Shown here piece after piece: positions 25,375 through 34,645 of a DNA stretch of 53,272 bases; position 1 is the stretch's first letter, and every line of letters starts with the position of its first letter. The stretch covers positions 1 to 53,272 of the forward strand of contig NZ_LUFH02000032.1 of assembly GCF_001586785.1 (NCBI RefSeq), given 5' to 3'. The notes beneath the pieces are model-generated. The model had not been told where the DNA came from. It was given only the letters and a program-made list of their open reading frames with translations, and ran no database searches. The position numbers were made by a program, and so were the translations under genes. This DNA comes from Sphaerospermopsis aphanizomenoides BCCUSP55 (GTDB taxonomy: Bacteria > Cyanobacteriota > Cyanobacteriia > Cyanobacteriales > Nostocaceae).

Positions 25375-27255
25375 TCAGGTGGGTTTGGAATTGGTTTCAG
25401 ATTTGACTTCTATGGTAATTCTCCCAAAAATCCGCCTATCACCTACTTTTAATTCTTGAATAGTCTTTTTCATGTTTTTCTGTGCTGCATATTCTTGATC
25501 AAAGTGCATGATAATTTTTTCCCCTTCTTTATAAATTTTGGCTGTGATAGGGGTGAAACCTTGGGAAGCGTTTAAGGGAATGTTAGCTTCACGAGAACTA
25601 CCAAGTAAAAAGGGTTTAGTACCCAACGGATATAATGTTTTTTCGGACTTGTCTATTTCTCCCCAATGAACTACCAAATAAGGTTCTTGATTCAGTTGCT
25701 CTTTCTCAGCCCAAGCAATCATTAAACCGATGCAAAAGCCAAGAATAGCTGCCCCTAATAGACGACCAGAGATATCACCAGAAACACTAGCAGAAACTAC
25801 AAAACCAATAGCACCTAAAGTACCACCTACACCACCACCAAATAGAGCGCGTATTAGTTGGAGGTTAGGGACAAAAAATGGTGTTCCGCATCCTACTAAT
25901 GTCCCTAAAATTGACCAACCAACTATTCGCCCCATTATTTCTAGGCTGAAGATACTTGTAAGAGTCAAAAATAGGCATTGATCAAGGACTACTATTGCTA
26001 TAGCAGCAGCTAAACCCAAGAAAGAACCAGCCAGCAGTCGAATAGTGAAGCCAAAGATAATCGCCCCTGCTAAACGACTCAAAAAATCCCCCATACCACT
26101 GGTCAGTATCAAACCTACGGCACTTAAAGCACCGCTAATTGCACCTGCCAATATAGCCCCTGGCAGTTTAAGTTTTTTGACTTTTGGTATAATGAATGAC
26201 ATGACTCCCATCAACAAGGCACTAATAATAGCCCAATTGACGATAATTTCTATTTCTTTGGCGTTAGGAATACGAGAGACTTGTAAAAAGAGCAATTGAC
26301 TAACTGCTCCAGCAATCATGCCAGCAGTGAGGCTACCCAAAGTAGTAACACTGCCTTCACGGAGTGTCAGGAGACGACGGTGCTGATAGTGGTTTTGTCC
26401 CACAATTAGGGCTAAAGCAATTCCTATCGCCAAGATGCCTGTGGATGCGGAAATGATCAGTGTCAATAATCCAACGGATTTGGTTGAAAATTTTCTATTG
26501 CTTTGCAATCCTTGGATTGTTGTTTCAGCTATTTTTTGTCCAACTAAAGGTAAAATTCGGTCAAATCCATTGCGTGCAGATGCGGTTTCATCTAGCAAGA
26601 ATACTTCACCAGGGATACTTGTTTGGAGTCCTTCAAAAGCATAGCGATCGCTTTTCTGTACAACAAGATGTAACTGATTAATTTTATTTTCTCGCAATAC
26701 CCCAACAGCTTGTCCAACAGACTGCATCTCTCGATCAGGTATTTTGGGTAGTGCATCTGTTATCAAAAGAAGAACTTTAGTAGCTTCAGGACGGAATGAC
26801 TGACGTGCTGCTAAAGCCAAAGCATCTAGGCTGCTTTCTGGATCGTCTCCACCTCCATAAGCACGCTGTTTACCTACTTCCTGACTAAAGCTACAGGCAT
26901 TGCTTGTAAAGGCAGAACCATTAAAAGATAAAATTTCGGGTTCTTCTTTTTCTTGGCGATCGCGAAAGGCTATTAGTCCAACTCTACCATCTAGATTTCT
27001 AGAACTGAATTCTTTCGCAAACCTTTGAATACCTCTTTGTACACCTTTGATCTCTCCGCCCATACTACCTGTCACATCCAAGACAAACATGATGTCTACT
27101 TGTGAGGGAGGTGGCAAATTTTGCTCGGAAGGAAGGGCTACAGCAAAAAGTATTTCTCCAAAAATAGCGGCCAAGAAACAACCAATAGCTCCATATATGC
27201 CGAAAAGGAGAGGTTTACTAAATTTTTGTTTTAAGTTGCTAAAAAATTGAAGCAT
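25375..27255 (-). CDS. membrane vWA protein with internal membrane repeat and FHA-like tail, copy 2
   Basis: The 626-residue protein starts with a membrane anchor (PLLFGIYGAIGCFLAAIF), then a vWA domain (VDIMFVLDVTGSMGG; DVTGSM at 60-65, with TDALPKIP downstream). After about residue 265 a large membrane domain is built of two similar halves. Each has a GAVSQLLFL or QCLFLTLT block and a GRLxGA(I/A)xxGFxI block. The C-terminal 95 residues (PFLLGSSREANIPLNAS, AKIYKEGEKIIMHF) resemble an FHA fold without the Ser-x-x-His core. It is a close paralogue of the 27428-29251 gene, separated by a hydrolase remnant. It probably displays the vWA domain outside the membrane. Confidence 0.85.
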   Translation of the reverse strand: MLQFFSNLKQKFSKPLLFGIYGAIGCFLAAIFGEILFAVALPSEQNLPPPSQVDIMFVLDVTGSMGGEIKGVQRGIQRFAKEFSSRNLDGRVGLIAFRDRQEKEEPEILSFNGSAFTSNACSFSQEVGKQRAYGGGDDPESSLDALALAARQSFRPEATKVLLLITDALPKIPDREMQSVGQAVGVLRENKINQLHLVVQKSDRYAFEGLQTSIPGEVFLLDETASARNGFDRILPLVGQKIAETTIQGLQSNRKFSTKSVGLLTLIISASTGILAIGIALALIVGQNHYQHRRLLTLREGSVTTLGSLTAGMIAGAVSQLLFLQVSRIPNAKEIEIIVNWAIISALLMGVMSFIIPKVKKLKLPGAILAGAISGALSAVGLILTSGMGDFLSRLAGAIIFGFTIRLLAGSFLGLAAAIAIVVLDQCLFLTLTSIFSLEIMGRIVGWSILGTLVGCGTPFFVPNLQLIRALFGGGVGGTLGAIGFVVSASVSGDISGRLLGAAILGFCIGLMIAWAEKEQLNQEPYLVVHWGEIDKSEKTLYPLGTKPFLLGSSREANIPLNASQGFTPITAKIYKEGEKIIMHFDQEYAAQKNMKKTIQELKVGDRRIFGRITIEVKSETNSKPT

Positions 27256-27301
27256 ATAAATATAATCCTTTAAATATAATCCTTAGTATTTTTTGTGGGT
27301 C

Positions 27302-27425
27302 ATTTTTTTATAAACCATACGTGATATTTCTAGGAAAAGTTTTTTGTCTTTATAAAAACTTGGGTCATCTCCAAAAATAAGTAATATATAAAAATAAGTA
27401 ATATATATTTATGTTTACGATTCTT
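27302..27425 (-). pseudogene. 3'-end remnant of a duplicated serine hydrolase gene
   Basis: This stretch between the two membrane vWA genes matches the 3' end of the hydrolase gene (29282-29400) almost base for base. On the minus strand it still reads IFGDDPSFYKDKKLF and EISRMVY. A short duplicated ATAAAAATAAGTAATATAT block interrupts it. Nothing else of the gene is left. It shows that a hydrolase plus vWA unit was duplicated in tandem and one hydrolase copy was then lost. Confidence 0.8.
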
Positions 27426-27427
27426 TT

Positions 27428-29251
27428 TCAAGTTGTTTTGGGATTGGTTTTAGATTTGACTTCTATGGTAATTCTCCCAAAAATCCGCCTATCACCTACT
27501 TTTAATTCTTGGACGGTTTTTTTCATGTTTTTCTGTGCTGCATACTCTTGGTCAAAGTTCATAATAATCTTCTCTCCTTCTTTATAAATTTTGGCTGTGA
27601 TAGGGGTGAATCCTTCGGAGGCGTTTAAGGGGATGTTAGCTTCACGAGAACTACCAAGTAAAAAGGGTTTAATTCCTAATAAATATTGTGTTTGTTCTGT
27701 GAGTGTCCAATGAACTAACAAATAAGGTTCTTCTTTTAATTGTTCTTGTTCTGCAAAGGCGATCATCCAACCAATACAAAAACCCAGGATAGCCGCACCT
27801 GAAAGACGACCAGTAATATCACCAAAAACTCCTGCTGTCACTAAAAAACCTATAGCCCCAACTACACCGCCCACTGTACCACCAAATAAAGCTTTAGTGA
27901 GTTGTAAATTAGGAACAAAAAACCGCGTTCCTCCTCCTACTAATATGCCTAAAATTCCCCAACCGATGATTCTCCCTATCAGTTCTAAAATAGATAGTGC
28001 AGAAATAGGCAGAAATAGCAATTGACCAAATATTAATACTCCTATACCTGCAACTAAACCAACAATAGAACCTGCTATTGGTCGAATACAAAAACCAAAA
28101 ACAATTGCTCCCACTAAACGACCCAAAGAATCACCTATAATTCCAATTCCTCCGATCATATAACCCAAGAAATTATTGATCACAGAAGTAGTAATTAACC
28201 AAGCACTAATCCCTAATGCACCACTAATCCCACCAGAAACTATAGCTCTACTGAAGTTGAGTTTTTTGAGTTTAGGTATAAAGAAATAAAGAATTCCTGT
28301 GAACAGGCTACTTACTATTGATGCGTGGATGATACTTTCAACTATGGCAGGTATGGGAATATTTGTTAAAGGAACAAAGAGTAATTGACCTGCTGCACCA
28401 GCAACCATTCCTGCGGCTAAACTACCAAAAGTGCTAACAGTACCTTTTTGAACTGTTAAAAGTGGAAGGTGCATATAGGAATTTTGTCCCATAATTAGGG
28501 CTAATGATATACCCATTGCTAAAAATGCAGTCCATCCACCTATTCTTAAAGAGGAGTATATTACACCATAATCTCCTGTAGGACTAGATTCTACTAATTG
28601 TTTATAAATTGCGGCTTCGGCATTACGAAAGGCTTGATCAAATTGACCGGAATTAGCATAAAATACTAAGTTGCGATCGCCTGTAAGTTGGGATAAATAA
28701 TTTATATCAGCGTCACCTGTAGCAACAGCAATTAAATTTATTCTTTGATTCCTGGCAGAATTAGCAGATAGTTGAGCAATACTGGGAGAATTTGGTACAC
28801 CGTCGGTAAATAACAATATATTACGCCGTAGTTTGGTAGATTGCAATTCTCCTATAGCTTGGTCTATACCTTCGGCCATTGGAGTACCACCATTTTCTGA
28901 TAGTGAGGCGATCGCATTTTTTAAGGTGTTAGCGTCACCAGTTAAGGGGGAAGCGGTTGTCACTCCTAAACCAAAACTAACTACTGCTAACTGGTCTTTA
29001 TCTAGGTTACGACGTTCTACAAATTGAGTAGCGGCAGATTTTACTTCTGTCAATTTACCATCACTCATACTACCAGAAGCATCAATTAATAAAACAATTG
29101 CTTGGGCTGATTTTTGTGATGATGGTGCTAGTTTGGTGAGTGCTAGTAATGGTTCTCCTAATATTAATGCTGCTATTAAGCAACCTATCGCCCCATAGAT
29201 GCCAAATAGTAGGGGTTTGTTTTGTTTTAATTTTCTCAATAAGTTTTGCAT
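27428..29251 (-). CDS. membrane vWA protein with internal membrane repeat and FHA-like tail, copy 1
   Basis: This 607-residue paralogue of the preceding gene has a membrane anchor (PLLFGIYGAIGCLIAALI), a vWA domain (IVLLIDASGSMSDG, DASGS at 57-61; LLFTDGVPNSPS) and a long membrane domain. The latter has a twofold repeat: AAGMVAGAAGQLLFVP...GDSLGRLVGAIVFGFCI and VAGIGVLIFGQLLFLP...GDITGRLSGAAILGFCI. The FHA-like C-terminus is nearly identical to that of copy 2, with PFLLGSSREANIPLN. The gene starts 31 bp after the serine hydrolase gene. The twofold repeat resembles the pseudo-symmetry of transporters and channels, although transport is not shown. Confidence 0.85.
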   Translation of the reverse strand: MQNLLRKLKQNKPLLFGIYGAIGCLIAALILGEPLLALTKLAPSSQKSAQAIVLLIDASGSMSDGKLTEVKSAATQFVERRNLDKDQLAVVSFGLGVTTASPLTGDANTLKNAIASLSENGGTPMAEGIDQAIGELQSTKLRRNILLFTDGVPNSPSIAQLSANSARNQRINLIAVATGDADINYLSQLTGDRNLVFYANSGQFDQAFRNAEAAIYKQLVESSPTGDYGVIYSSLRIGGWTAFLAMGISLALIMGQNSYMHLPLLTVQKGTVSTFGSLAAGMVAGAAGQLLFVPLTNIPIPAIVESIIHASIVSSLFTGILYFFIPKLKKLNFSRAIVSGGISGALGISAWLITTSVINNFLGYMIGGIGIIGDSLGRLVGAIVFGFCIRPIAGSIVGLVAGIGVLIFGQLLFLPISALSILELIGRIIGWGILGILVGGGTRFFVPNLQLTKALFGGTVGGVVGAIGFLVTAGVFGDITGRLSGAAILGFCIGWMIAFAEQEQLKEEPYLLVHWTLTEQTQYLLGIKPFLLGSSREANIPLNASEGFTPITAKIYKEGEKIIMNFDQEYAAQKNMKKTVQELKVGDRRIFGRITIEVKSKTNPKTT

Positions 29252-29281
29252 TTTCCAATTTTCCTATAGATTTCTATAGAT

Positions 29282-30802
29282 TTATTTAGTCATTTCTTGG
29301 TAAACCATACGTGATATTTCTGGGAAAAGTTTTTTGTCTTTATAAAAACTGGGATCATCTCCAAAAATAACTAATATATATTTATGTTTACGATCTGGAC
29401 TACCTATAATAGCTGCATCATTACGCACACTAAAATTCCAGCCCATCTTTGATGCAAAATAAGCGTCTTGAGGTAAACCTTCACCTAAAAATCCTTCAAT
29501 TGCATTAAATTCTTTATTTTTCCAATCTTGAGGATGCAAACTTCTTTTCAAAAGTCTTTTCATTTGTTTACTATATTTCCGAGAAATTGATTTTTCTGCT
29601 TCAATTTCAAATAATAAACGAGCTACGTCAGAGGTAGTAGCATAATCTCTGATAGGATCAGCAGGATCTAGTCGAATTTGTAAATCTCTGCCAATAGGTT
29701 CAGTAAACTGCTTGGTCGGAAAAAGCTTTTGGCTAATATTAATCTGAGAGTAACCAGCTTGTTGAAAAAATGAATTCATAGCTAATCGCTTTTGAATCCA
29801 TATTTGTAATTCAGATCCAGTCAAATCATTACTTGATGTTGTTTGAGTGATTGTATCTACAATTAAACTAGCAGCTTCATTGTCAGAATCTTGAATCATT
29901 TTTTTTAATTGTTTTTCAGGTATAGTTCCTTCTGGAAGCAATCTTGATTGATACTGACCATACAGGTATACCATCCAGAAAAGTTTTGTTACACTTGCAG
30001 GAAATCTAACTTCTTGATCTGAGTATCCAGCATAGGAGGATGTTTTTAAATCTATTAAACTCACGGATAACCGAGTTGTTGGCATACCTTTTGAGTCCAT
30101 AAATATGACCACATCATCCACAATTTGCTGTAATTTCTGGCTTGGTTGTAAATTAGGTTTTTGTAGTGGTTGATAAGTTAATTGGGAATATATTGGATAA
30201 ATATTCTGATTGTAGTCATAAGCTGTAATTATCCTCATTCTACCAGTTCTATAATTGTTAATTGAAGGAGATGGTAATGATGGCAAGGGAAAATTTGACA
30301 ATGATGAAGTTGATGGAATATTTGATTCTAAACTGATGGTAATTTGTCCATTTTTAATATCTTTATCTAAAACGCTAATCGAATAAATTCCAGTTTGTGA
30401 TAAAACTATATCTTTCCCCCCATCATCTGTTAATTTTAAGTTTTCAGAAGATTGATTTGGATAAATTAAAGTAACATTTGCATTGGATTGTAGATATAAT
30501 TTTTGTCCAGATTGTGCGTAAAATTCATAACAGATACGTTCGTCTTTGACATTTTCAGGTGTTATTGAGAGAGGATTATTAGTTGTCAAATTCAAGCGTT
30601 GCTTTTGACCACAATTTTTATTTTCTACTGTGTCTTGAGCTTGGATATTATCCTTGCTCTTTTGTACTTCTATTGGTTGATTAAGACTGGCAATAATTGT
30701 CCATAAGAATATTAAAATTGATATGGGGACAGTAATTAGTAAAGCTATTCTATCTAGCTTTATCGAGGACTTATATTTGCGAATTACTCTTCTTTTATCC
30801 AT
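29282..30802 (-). CDS. class A beta-lactamase-fold serine hydrolase with PPC-like domain
   Basis: Residues 19-40 are a membrane anchor (IALLITVPISILIFLW). Residues about 63-160 resemble the domain shared by the four lipoproteins encoded upstream (CYEFYAQSGQKLYLQ, GIYSISVLD), which looks like a PPC-type beta-sandwich. Residues about 225-506 have the penicillin-binding fold: SxxK as PASVTKLF (Ser270, Lys273), SDN (306-308) and a KMG in ASKMGWN (452-454) in place of KTG. It is presumably a periplasmic enzyme acting on peptidoglycan or on a protein substrate rather than a resistance beta-lactamase. The start overlaps the stop of the upstream lipoprotein gene by one base (TAATG), so they are coupled. 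Confidence 0.85.
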   Translation of the reverse strand: MDKRRVIRKYKSSIKLDRIALLITVPISILIFLWTIIASLNQPIEVQKSKDNIQAQDTVENKNCGQKQRLNLTTNNPLSITPENVKDERICYEFYAQSGQKLYLQSNANVTLIYPNQSSENLKLTDDGGKDIVLSQTGIYSISVLDKDIKNGQITISLESNIPSTSSLSNFPLPSLPSPSINNYRTGRMRIITAYDYNQNIYPIYSQLTYQPLQKPNLQPSQKLQQIVDDVVIFMDSKGMPTTRLSVSLIDLKTSSYAGYSDQEVRFPASVTKLFWMVYLYGQYQSRLLPEGTIPEKQLKKMIQDSDNEAASLIVDTITQTTSSNDLTGSELQIWIQKRLAMNSFFQQAGYSQINISQKLFPTKQFTEPIGRDLQIRLDPADPIRDYATTSDVARLLFEIEAEKSISRKYSKQMKRLLKRSLHPQDWKNKEFNAIEGFLGEGLPQDAYFASKMGWNFSVRNDAAIIGSPDRKHKYILVIFGDDPSFYKDKKLFPEISRMVYQEMTK

Positions 30803-31740
30803 TAACTAACCTTCTTGTAATCAGAAATTTTCCAAATTCCATTGTCTTTTTCAAACCAATAAATAAAGTCACCTTGATATGGCCCAGAATTGTCACGATC
30901 AATACCTCTACGTCCATAAAGATATAATTCTTCAAAAACCCTGACTTTAATATATGGTTGGCTACTAGAATTAGAAAAATCCAAAACTCTTCTAATGTCA
31001 GATTTAGCATATTTATAGTAAGCGTCATTTCTGCGTAACCAAGGAATTGAACCATCCGTTCCCACCGTTTTATAATGAATTGTTCCTGTAGTTAGTTCAT
31101 CAACTAAACTTGTATCAAAAGGAGGTGCAAACATTCTAGGTTTCGCTCTATACCACCTTTGAACTATATCAAGTGCTTCACTTTGACTTAAAGTATTGCT
31201 GGAGCTAGTTGTTGAGCTAGTTGTAATAGTTGAATTATCACCAGAATTATCAGGTGATGAAGCTGGTGGAGTATAATTATTTGTGGGTTGAACTGGTGGA
31301 GGCGAAGACGCTTGTAAAACACCTAAACTCATATTTAAATCAAAAGTTGTTGATCCTTTAGGTGCAGATACTTGGATAATATAGTTTCCAGATTTTGGTA
31401 AAGTTCCCCCAGAAATTATTTCATTATCTGGGCTATAAGTCCAGATACAAAGAGTTTGATTAGTTTGATAATTAAATTTTTGTCCAGATTTACCTGTAAA
31501 TTTATAGCCAATAGCTTTAGTAGCACTAGCTTGTCCAGATTTAGTTAATATTTGCTCATTGAGTGAAATTGCTTCAACATCCTTTTCTCTCAGTTCAACC
31601 GTAGGTTTATCAGGACATCCTGATGCACTGGAAGCGGTTGAAGCTGAATTAGATTGAGACACGAAAAAAGATGAACCGGGTAAAGCGTCACATCCATAAA
31701 TAGTTAACAGTGCAAAATAAAAAATTAGTTTTCTTATCAT
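30802..31740 (-). CDS. lipoprotein with PPC-like domain and IMS/ARC6-like C-terminus
   Basis: A short signal peptide ends in a lipobox (LTIYGC, Cys17), so this is an exported lipoprotein. Residues about 42-145 are the family domain, opening CPDKPTVELREKDVEAI and containing SGQKFNYQTNQTLCIWTYSPD and SGNYIIQVSAPKGSTTF. After a Ser/Thr-rich linker, residues about 190-312 (SEALDIVQRWYRAKPRMF, VRVFEELYLYGR, GIWKISDYKKV) resemble the ARC6-type IMS domain. It is one of four tandem paralogues that share the first domain but differ at the C-terminus, as expected for ligand-varying sensors. Confidence 0.8.
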   Translation of the reverse strand: MIRKLIFYFALLTIYGCDALPGSSFFVSQSNSASTASSASGCPDKPTVELREKDVEAISLNEQILTKSGQASATKAIGYKFTGKSGQKFNYQTNQTLCIWTYSPDNEIISGGTLPKSGNYIIQVSAPKGSTTFDLNMSLGVLQASSPPPVQPTNNYTPPASSPDNSGDNSTITTSSTTSSSNTLSQSEALDIVQRWYRAKPRMFAPPFDTSLVDELTTGTIHYKTVGTDGSIPWLRRNDAYYKYAKSDIRRVLDFSNSSSQPYIKVRVFEELYLYGRRGIDRDNSGPYQGDFIYWFEKDNGIWKISDYKKVS

Positions 31741-31790
31741 ATTGGTAAATCCTTGGTTGAGTTGTATTTAATAGCAGTTTAATTTTTTGT

Positions 31791-32687
31791 TTAAGGTGAT
31801 GCTTTACTGTCAAATAACCAACTATTATTATCATTACTCCATATCAAATAAATGCGATTTTTAGAATCTTGATAAGTTTTACCGTTATGCTTGACATACC
31901 ATAATTCCGCATCTACTATAGCCCTATCGCCACTTTGGCTAACTTCTTTAATATCACCAATTTTTATTTCTCTTACACTATTCCACCATTGTTGATACTC
32001 CGAATAACTAGCAGATTCACTTTTAAAACGAGAAGAAAGACGATTCCAGGTTTTACTGTACTCACGGTTATTAAGCAATATATAATGCTCTCTCACAAAA
32101 ATTTCTGGATTTGGTTTTGTTGTTGTTGATAGATTGGTTTGTACAGATGTTGAAGATGGTGTTGAAGACGAAGCAACTAATGACTGAGAAATATTTAAAC
32201 CTAATTTAAGTTCAAAATTTCTCACTCCTTGAGGTGCAGAAACTTGGATAATATATTTACCCGTTTGCATTAAATCTTTGTTGGTGATGATTTGATTATC
32301 TGGTGCATACACCCAAATACAAATATCATCATTAGTTTGAGAACTTAATTTTTGACCTTGCTTAGCCGTAAATGTATATCCTAAGTTTTTATCTGCTCTC
32401 ACTTGTCCAGTTTCAGTTAACGTTTGTGATGAAAGCTGAATAGGTTTAACATCTTTACTTTCTAAAGAACCAGTGGGTTTATCTGGACATTGAGAGTTAG
32501 AGGTATTTGAACCTGAAATTTTTGCTCCCGAAATTTGTGAAATTGATGTTGGTGAATTTTGTCTACATCCGCTAATGAGTATGGTTAATATTATACCAGT
32601 AAACAGTATTTTTGTCACCTGATATACAGGAGAATTTTTGATAAATAATTTGATAATTAAATTTATGATATCTATTTTGACAAGCAT
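31791..32687 (-). CDS. lipoprotein paralogue with NTF2-like C-terminus
   Basis: The protein has a lipobox LISGC (Cys41) after an unusually long n-region; an internal GTG at 32618 would give a more typical signal peptide. The shared domain (CPDKPTGSLESKDVKPIQLS) is nearly identical in its first part to the next paralogue, implying recent duplication. The C-terminal 100 residues (HYILLNNREYSKTWNRLSSR, YQQWWNSVREIKIGDI, YLIWSNDNNSWLF) form an NTF2-like cystatin-type fold of the kind often found at the end of cyanobacterial kinases and lipoproteins. The role is unknown, presumably extracytoplasmic binding. Confidence 0.78.
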   Translation of the reverse strand: MLVKIDIINLIIKLFIKNSPVYQVTKILFTGIILTILISGCRQNSPTSISQISGAKISGSNTSNSQCPDKPTGSLESKDVKPIQLSSQTLTETGQVRADKNLGYTFTAKQGQKLSSQTNDDICIWVYAPDNQIITNKDLMQTGKYIIQVSAPQGVRNFELKLGLNISQSLVASSSTPSSTSVQTNLSTTTKPNPEIFVREHYILLNNREYSKTWNRLSSRFKSESASYSEYQQWWNSVREIKIGDIKEVSQSGDRAIVDAELWYVKHNGKTYQDSKNRIYLIWSNDNNSWLFDSKASP

Positions 32688-32725
32688 ATTTTTTAACCTT
32701 TAATTAAATGTAATCAAAAATGTAA

Positions 32726-33625
32726 TTAAATACGTTCTACCCTATTAATTTTCCATGTATTACTTGCATTGCTCCATTGTAAATAATATTTCACGGTTGC
32801 CGAACTCCTCCTCCCAGACGCGAAATTATATTTACATCTAACTGTTACTGTTGCACTATCACCACTATTTCTTGCACCTAAGATTTGAGTATCTATATAT
32901 TTAACTTGCTGCCACCATTCCAAATAAGAATCATAACCTTTGGGATGTTCTTTTTTATTTGTACGTAAATTATTGCTTAAAGTATTCCAAGCATTTCTAT
33001 AATCAGATTGATTGAGATTTATATAGTAGTTATTTATCGCTGTTGTTGGTGAAGTTCTAGAACTATTAGTCCTATAATTATGATTTTGATTAGGAACAGA
33101 AGTTTTATTATAAATAGTAGCTTTTGATTTTGCAGAAGTAGATAAATTAGCAATTTCAAACTTATTCTCTAAACTCATGTTGAGGGAAAAAGTTGTAGAA
33201 CCTCTAGGTGCTGAAACTTGAACAATATATTTACCATTTTGAGATAAATCTTTATTAGTAATTAATTGATTATCTGGAGCATAAACCCAAACACAAATAG
33301 TATCCAGGGTTTGATAATTGAATTTTTCACCAGATTTAGCTGTAAAAGTGTATCCTAAGTATTTACCTGCTTTTGCTTGCCCTGTTTCAGTCAACGTTTG
33401 TGATGAAAGTTGAATAGGTTTAACATCTTTACTTTCTAAAGAACCAGTGGGTTTATCTGGACAATTACTAGCTGAGTTTTTTGAACCAGAAGCAGTTTGT
33501 TGAGAAACAGCTTGTAATGATGTTTGAGGTGTGAAATTACAACCACTAATCATAACTAGAATAGTCCAGTAAATTGGGATTGGTATTAAGTGATTTTTTT
33601 GTTTAAAAGTATGATGCAAATTCAT
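32726..33625 (-). CDS. lipoprotein paralogue with NTF2-like C-terminus
   Basis: This 299-residue protein has a signal peptide with lipobox MISGC (Cys29). The shared PPC-like domain again reads CPDKPTGSLESKDVKPIQLS, with SGEKFNYQTLDTICVWVYAP and GKYIVQVSAPRGSTTFSLN following. A Ser/Asn-rich linker precedes the NTF2-like C-terminus (NLNQSDYRNAWNTLSNNLR, YLEWWQQVKYIDTQIL, YYLQWSNASNTWKINRVE). It is closest to its 31791 neighbour in the N-terminal domain. Exported to the outer leaflet or periplasm. Confidence 0.78.
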   Translation of the reverse strand: MNLHHTFKQKNHLIPIPIYWTILVMISGCNFTPQTSLQAVSQQTASGSKNSASNCPDKPTGSLESKDVKPIQLSSQTLTETGQAKAGKYLGYTFTAKSGEKFNYQTLDTICVWVYAPDNQLITNKDLSQNGKYIVQVSAPRGSTTFSLNMSLENKFEIANLSTSAKSKATIYNKTSVPNQNHNYRTNSSRTSPTTAINNYYINLNQSDYRNAWNTLSNNLRTNKKEHPKGYDSYLEWWQQVKYIDTQILGARNSGDSATVTVRCKYNFASGRRSSATVKYYLQWSNASNTWKINRVERI

Positions 33626-33697
33626 AATTATTACAGTTTAGGTTAGTTTGTGACTGAAAGATCATAAATATTAAAGAATTTAATTAAGATAATTTAA

Positions 33698-34645
33698 TTA
33701 ATTTTTCTGAAATTTCACCATTTCCCATTGTTGGTTGGCATCATTCCAGGACATATAAAACTTTAAAGGTATGGTGACAGTTCTACCATTTTTCATGCGA
33801 TAGCGCGGTTTGGTGCTAACCACAGCCCAATTATTATTAACTTCTTCTAAAGAATATTGATTGACCGTGACATATTCAACTTTATTCCACCAATCAGTAA
33901 ATGAGTTATATCCATTTGGATGCAATTTTTTATCTTCTTGGAGTGCGGTGGGTAAAACATTCCATGCGTCTCGATATTGATGATTATTAACTTTAGTGTA
34001 GTAACCTTCTATAACTTTTTCTGGTGCTGGTCGGTAAACAGTATTAGAGTTTGAAGAAATGGGTGTAGATACAGATGTTGCAGTTGTCCAAGCATTATTA
34101 GATACTGGATTGGAACTTACAGTGCTGGGAGTTGGGGAAGCATTAGCTGTTGTTGCAGTTGTCAAAGCATTATTACTAACTGGAGTTGAGAGAGTGGGGG
34201 AGGAAATTGGTGTTGGTGTAGCTGCTGCTGTAACACTATCTAAACTTAGTGTGAGATCAAAAGTAGTAGAACCTTTGAGTGCAGAAATTTGAATTGTGTA
34301 TTTTCCATCTGTAGGTAAATTAGGGGTAGAAAGTATTTGATTATCAGGGGTATAAATCCAAATACAAATATCTTGATTAGTTGAATAACCAAGTTTTTGA
34401 CCGGATTTAGCTTCAAAGGTATATCCTAAAGATTTATTCTTACTGACCATACCTGATTGTGTGATAGAGGGAGTAGAAAAATCAATTGTTTTCACGTTGT
34501 TAGATGCGAGAATTGTTTTTGGTTGTTTTGGACATTCAACAGCAGTTACTTCTGTGGTTTTTTTCTCTTTGTCACAAGCAAAACTCACAAAGCAAACTAA
34601 AATCGTCAGGGAAAATTTTTTAATCAGATTATTCATAACTGTCAT
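33698..34645 (-). CDS. lipoprotein paralogue with Thr/Ser/Pro-rich linker
   Basis: I start at the ATG at 34645, which overlaps the stop of the vWA gene (TAATG). The frame extends upstream but only as shadow of that gene. The signal peptide ends VCFVSFAC (Cys24). The first domain shares CPKQPKTILASNNVKTID and SGQKLGYSTNQDICIWIYTP with its relatives. The linker contains repeated NPVSNNAWTTAT and SNNALTTATTAN units. The NTF2-like tail has NNHQYRDAWNVLPTAL, FTDWWNKVEYVTV and FYMSWNDANQQWEMVKF. It is most diverged of the four paralogues. Confidence 0.78.
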   Translation of the reverse strand: MTVMNNLIKKFSLTILVCFVSFACDKEKKTTEVTAVECPKQPKTILASNNVKTIDFSTPSITQSGMVSKNKSLGYTFEAKSGQKLGYSTNQDICIWIYTPDNQILSTPNLPTDGKYTIQISALKGSTTFDLTLSLDSVTAAATPTPISSPTLSTPVSNNALTTATTANASPTPSTVSSNPVSNNAWTTATSVSTPISSNSNTVYRPAPEKVIEGYYTKVNNHQYRDAWNVLPTALQEDKKLHPNGYNSFTDWWNKVEYVTVNQYSLEEVNNNWAVVSTKPRYRMKNGRTVTIPLKFYMSWNDANQQWEMVKFQKN

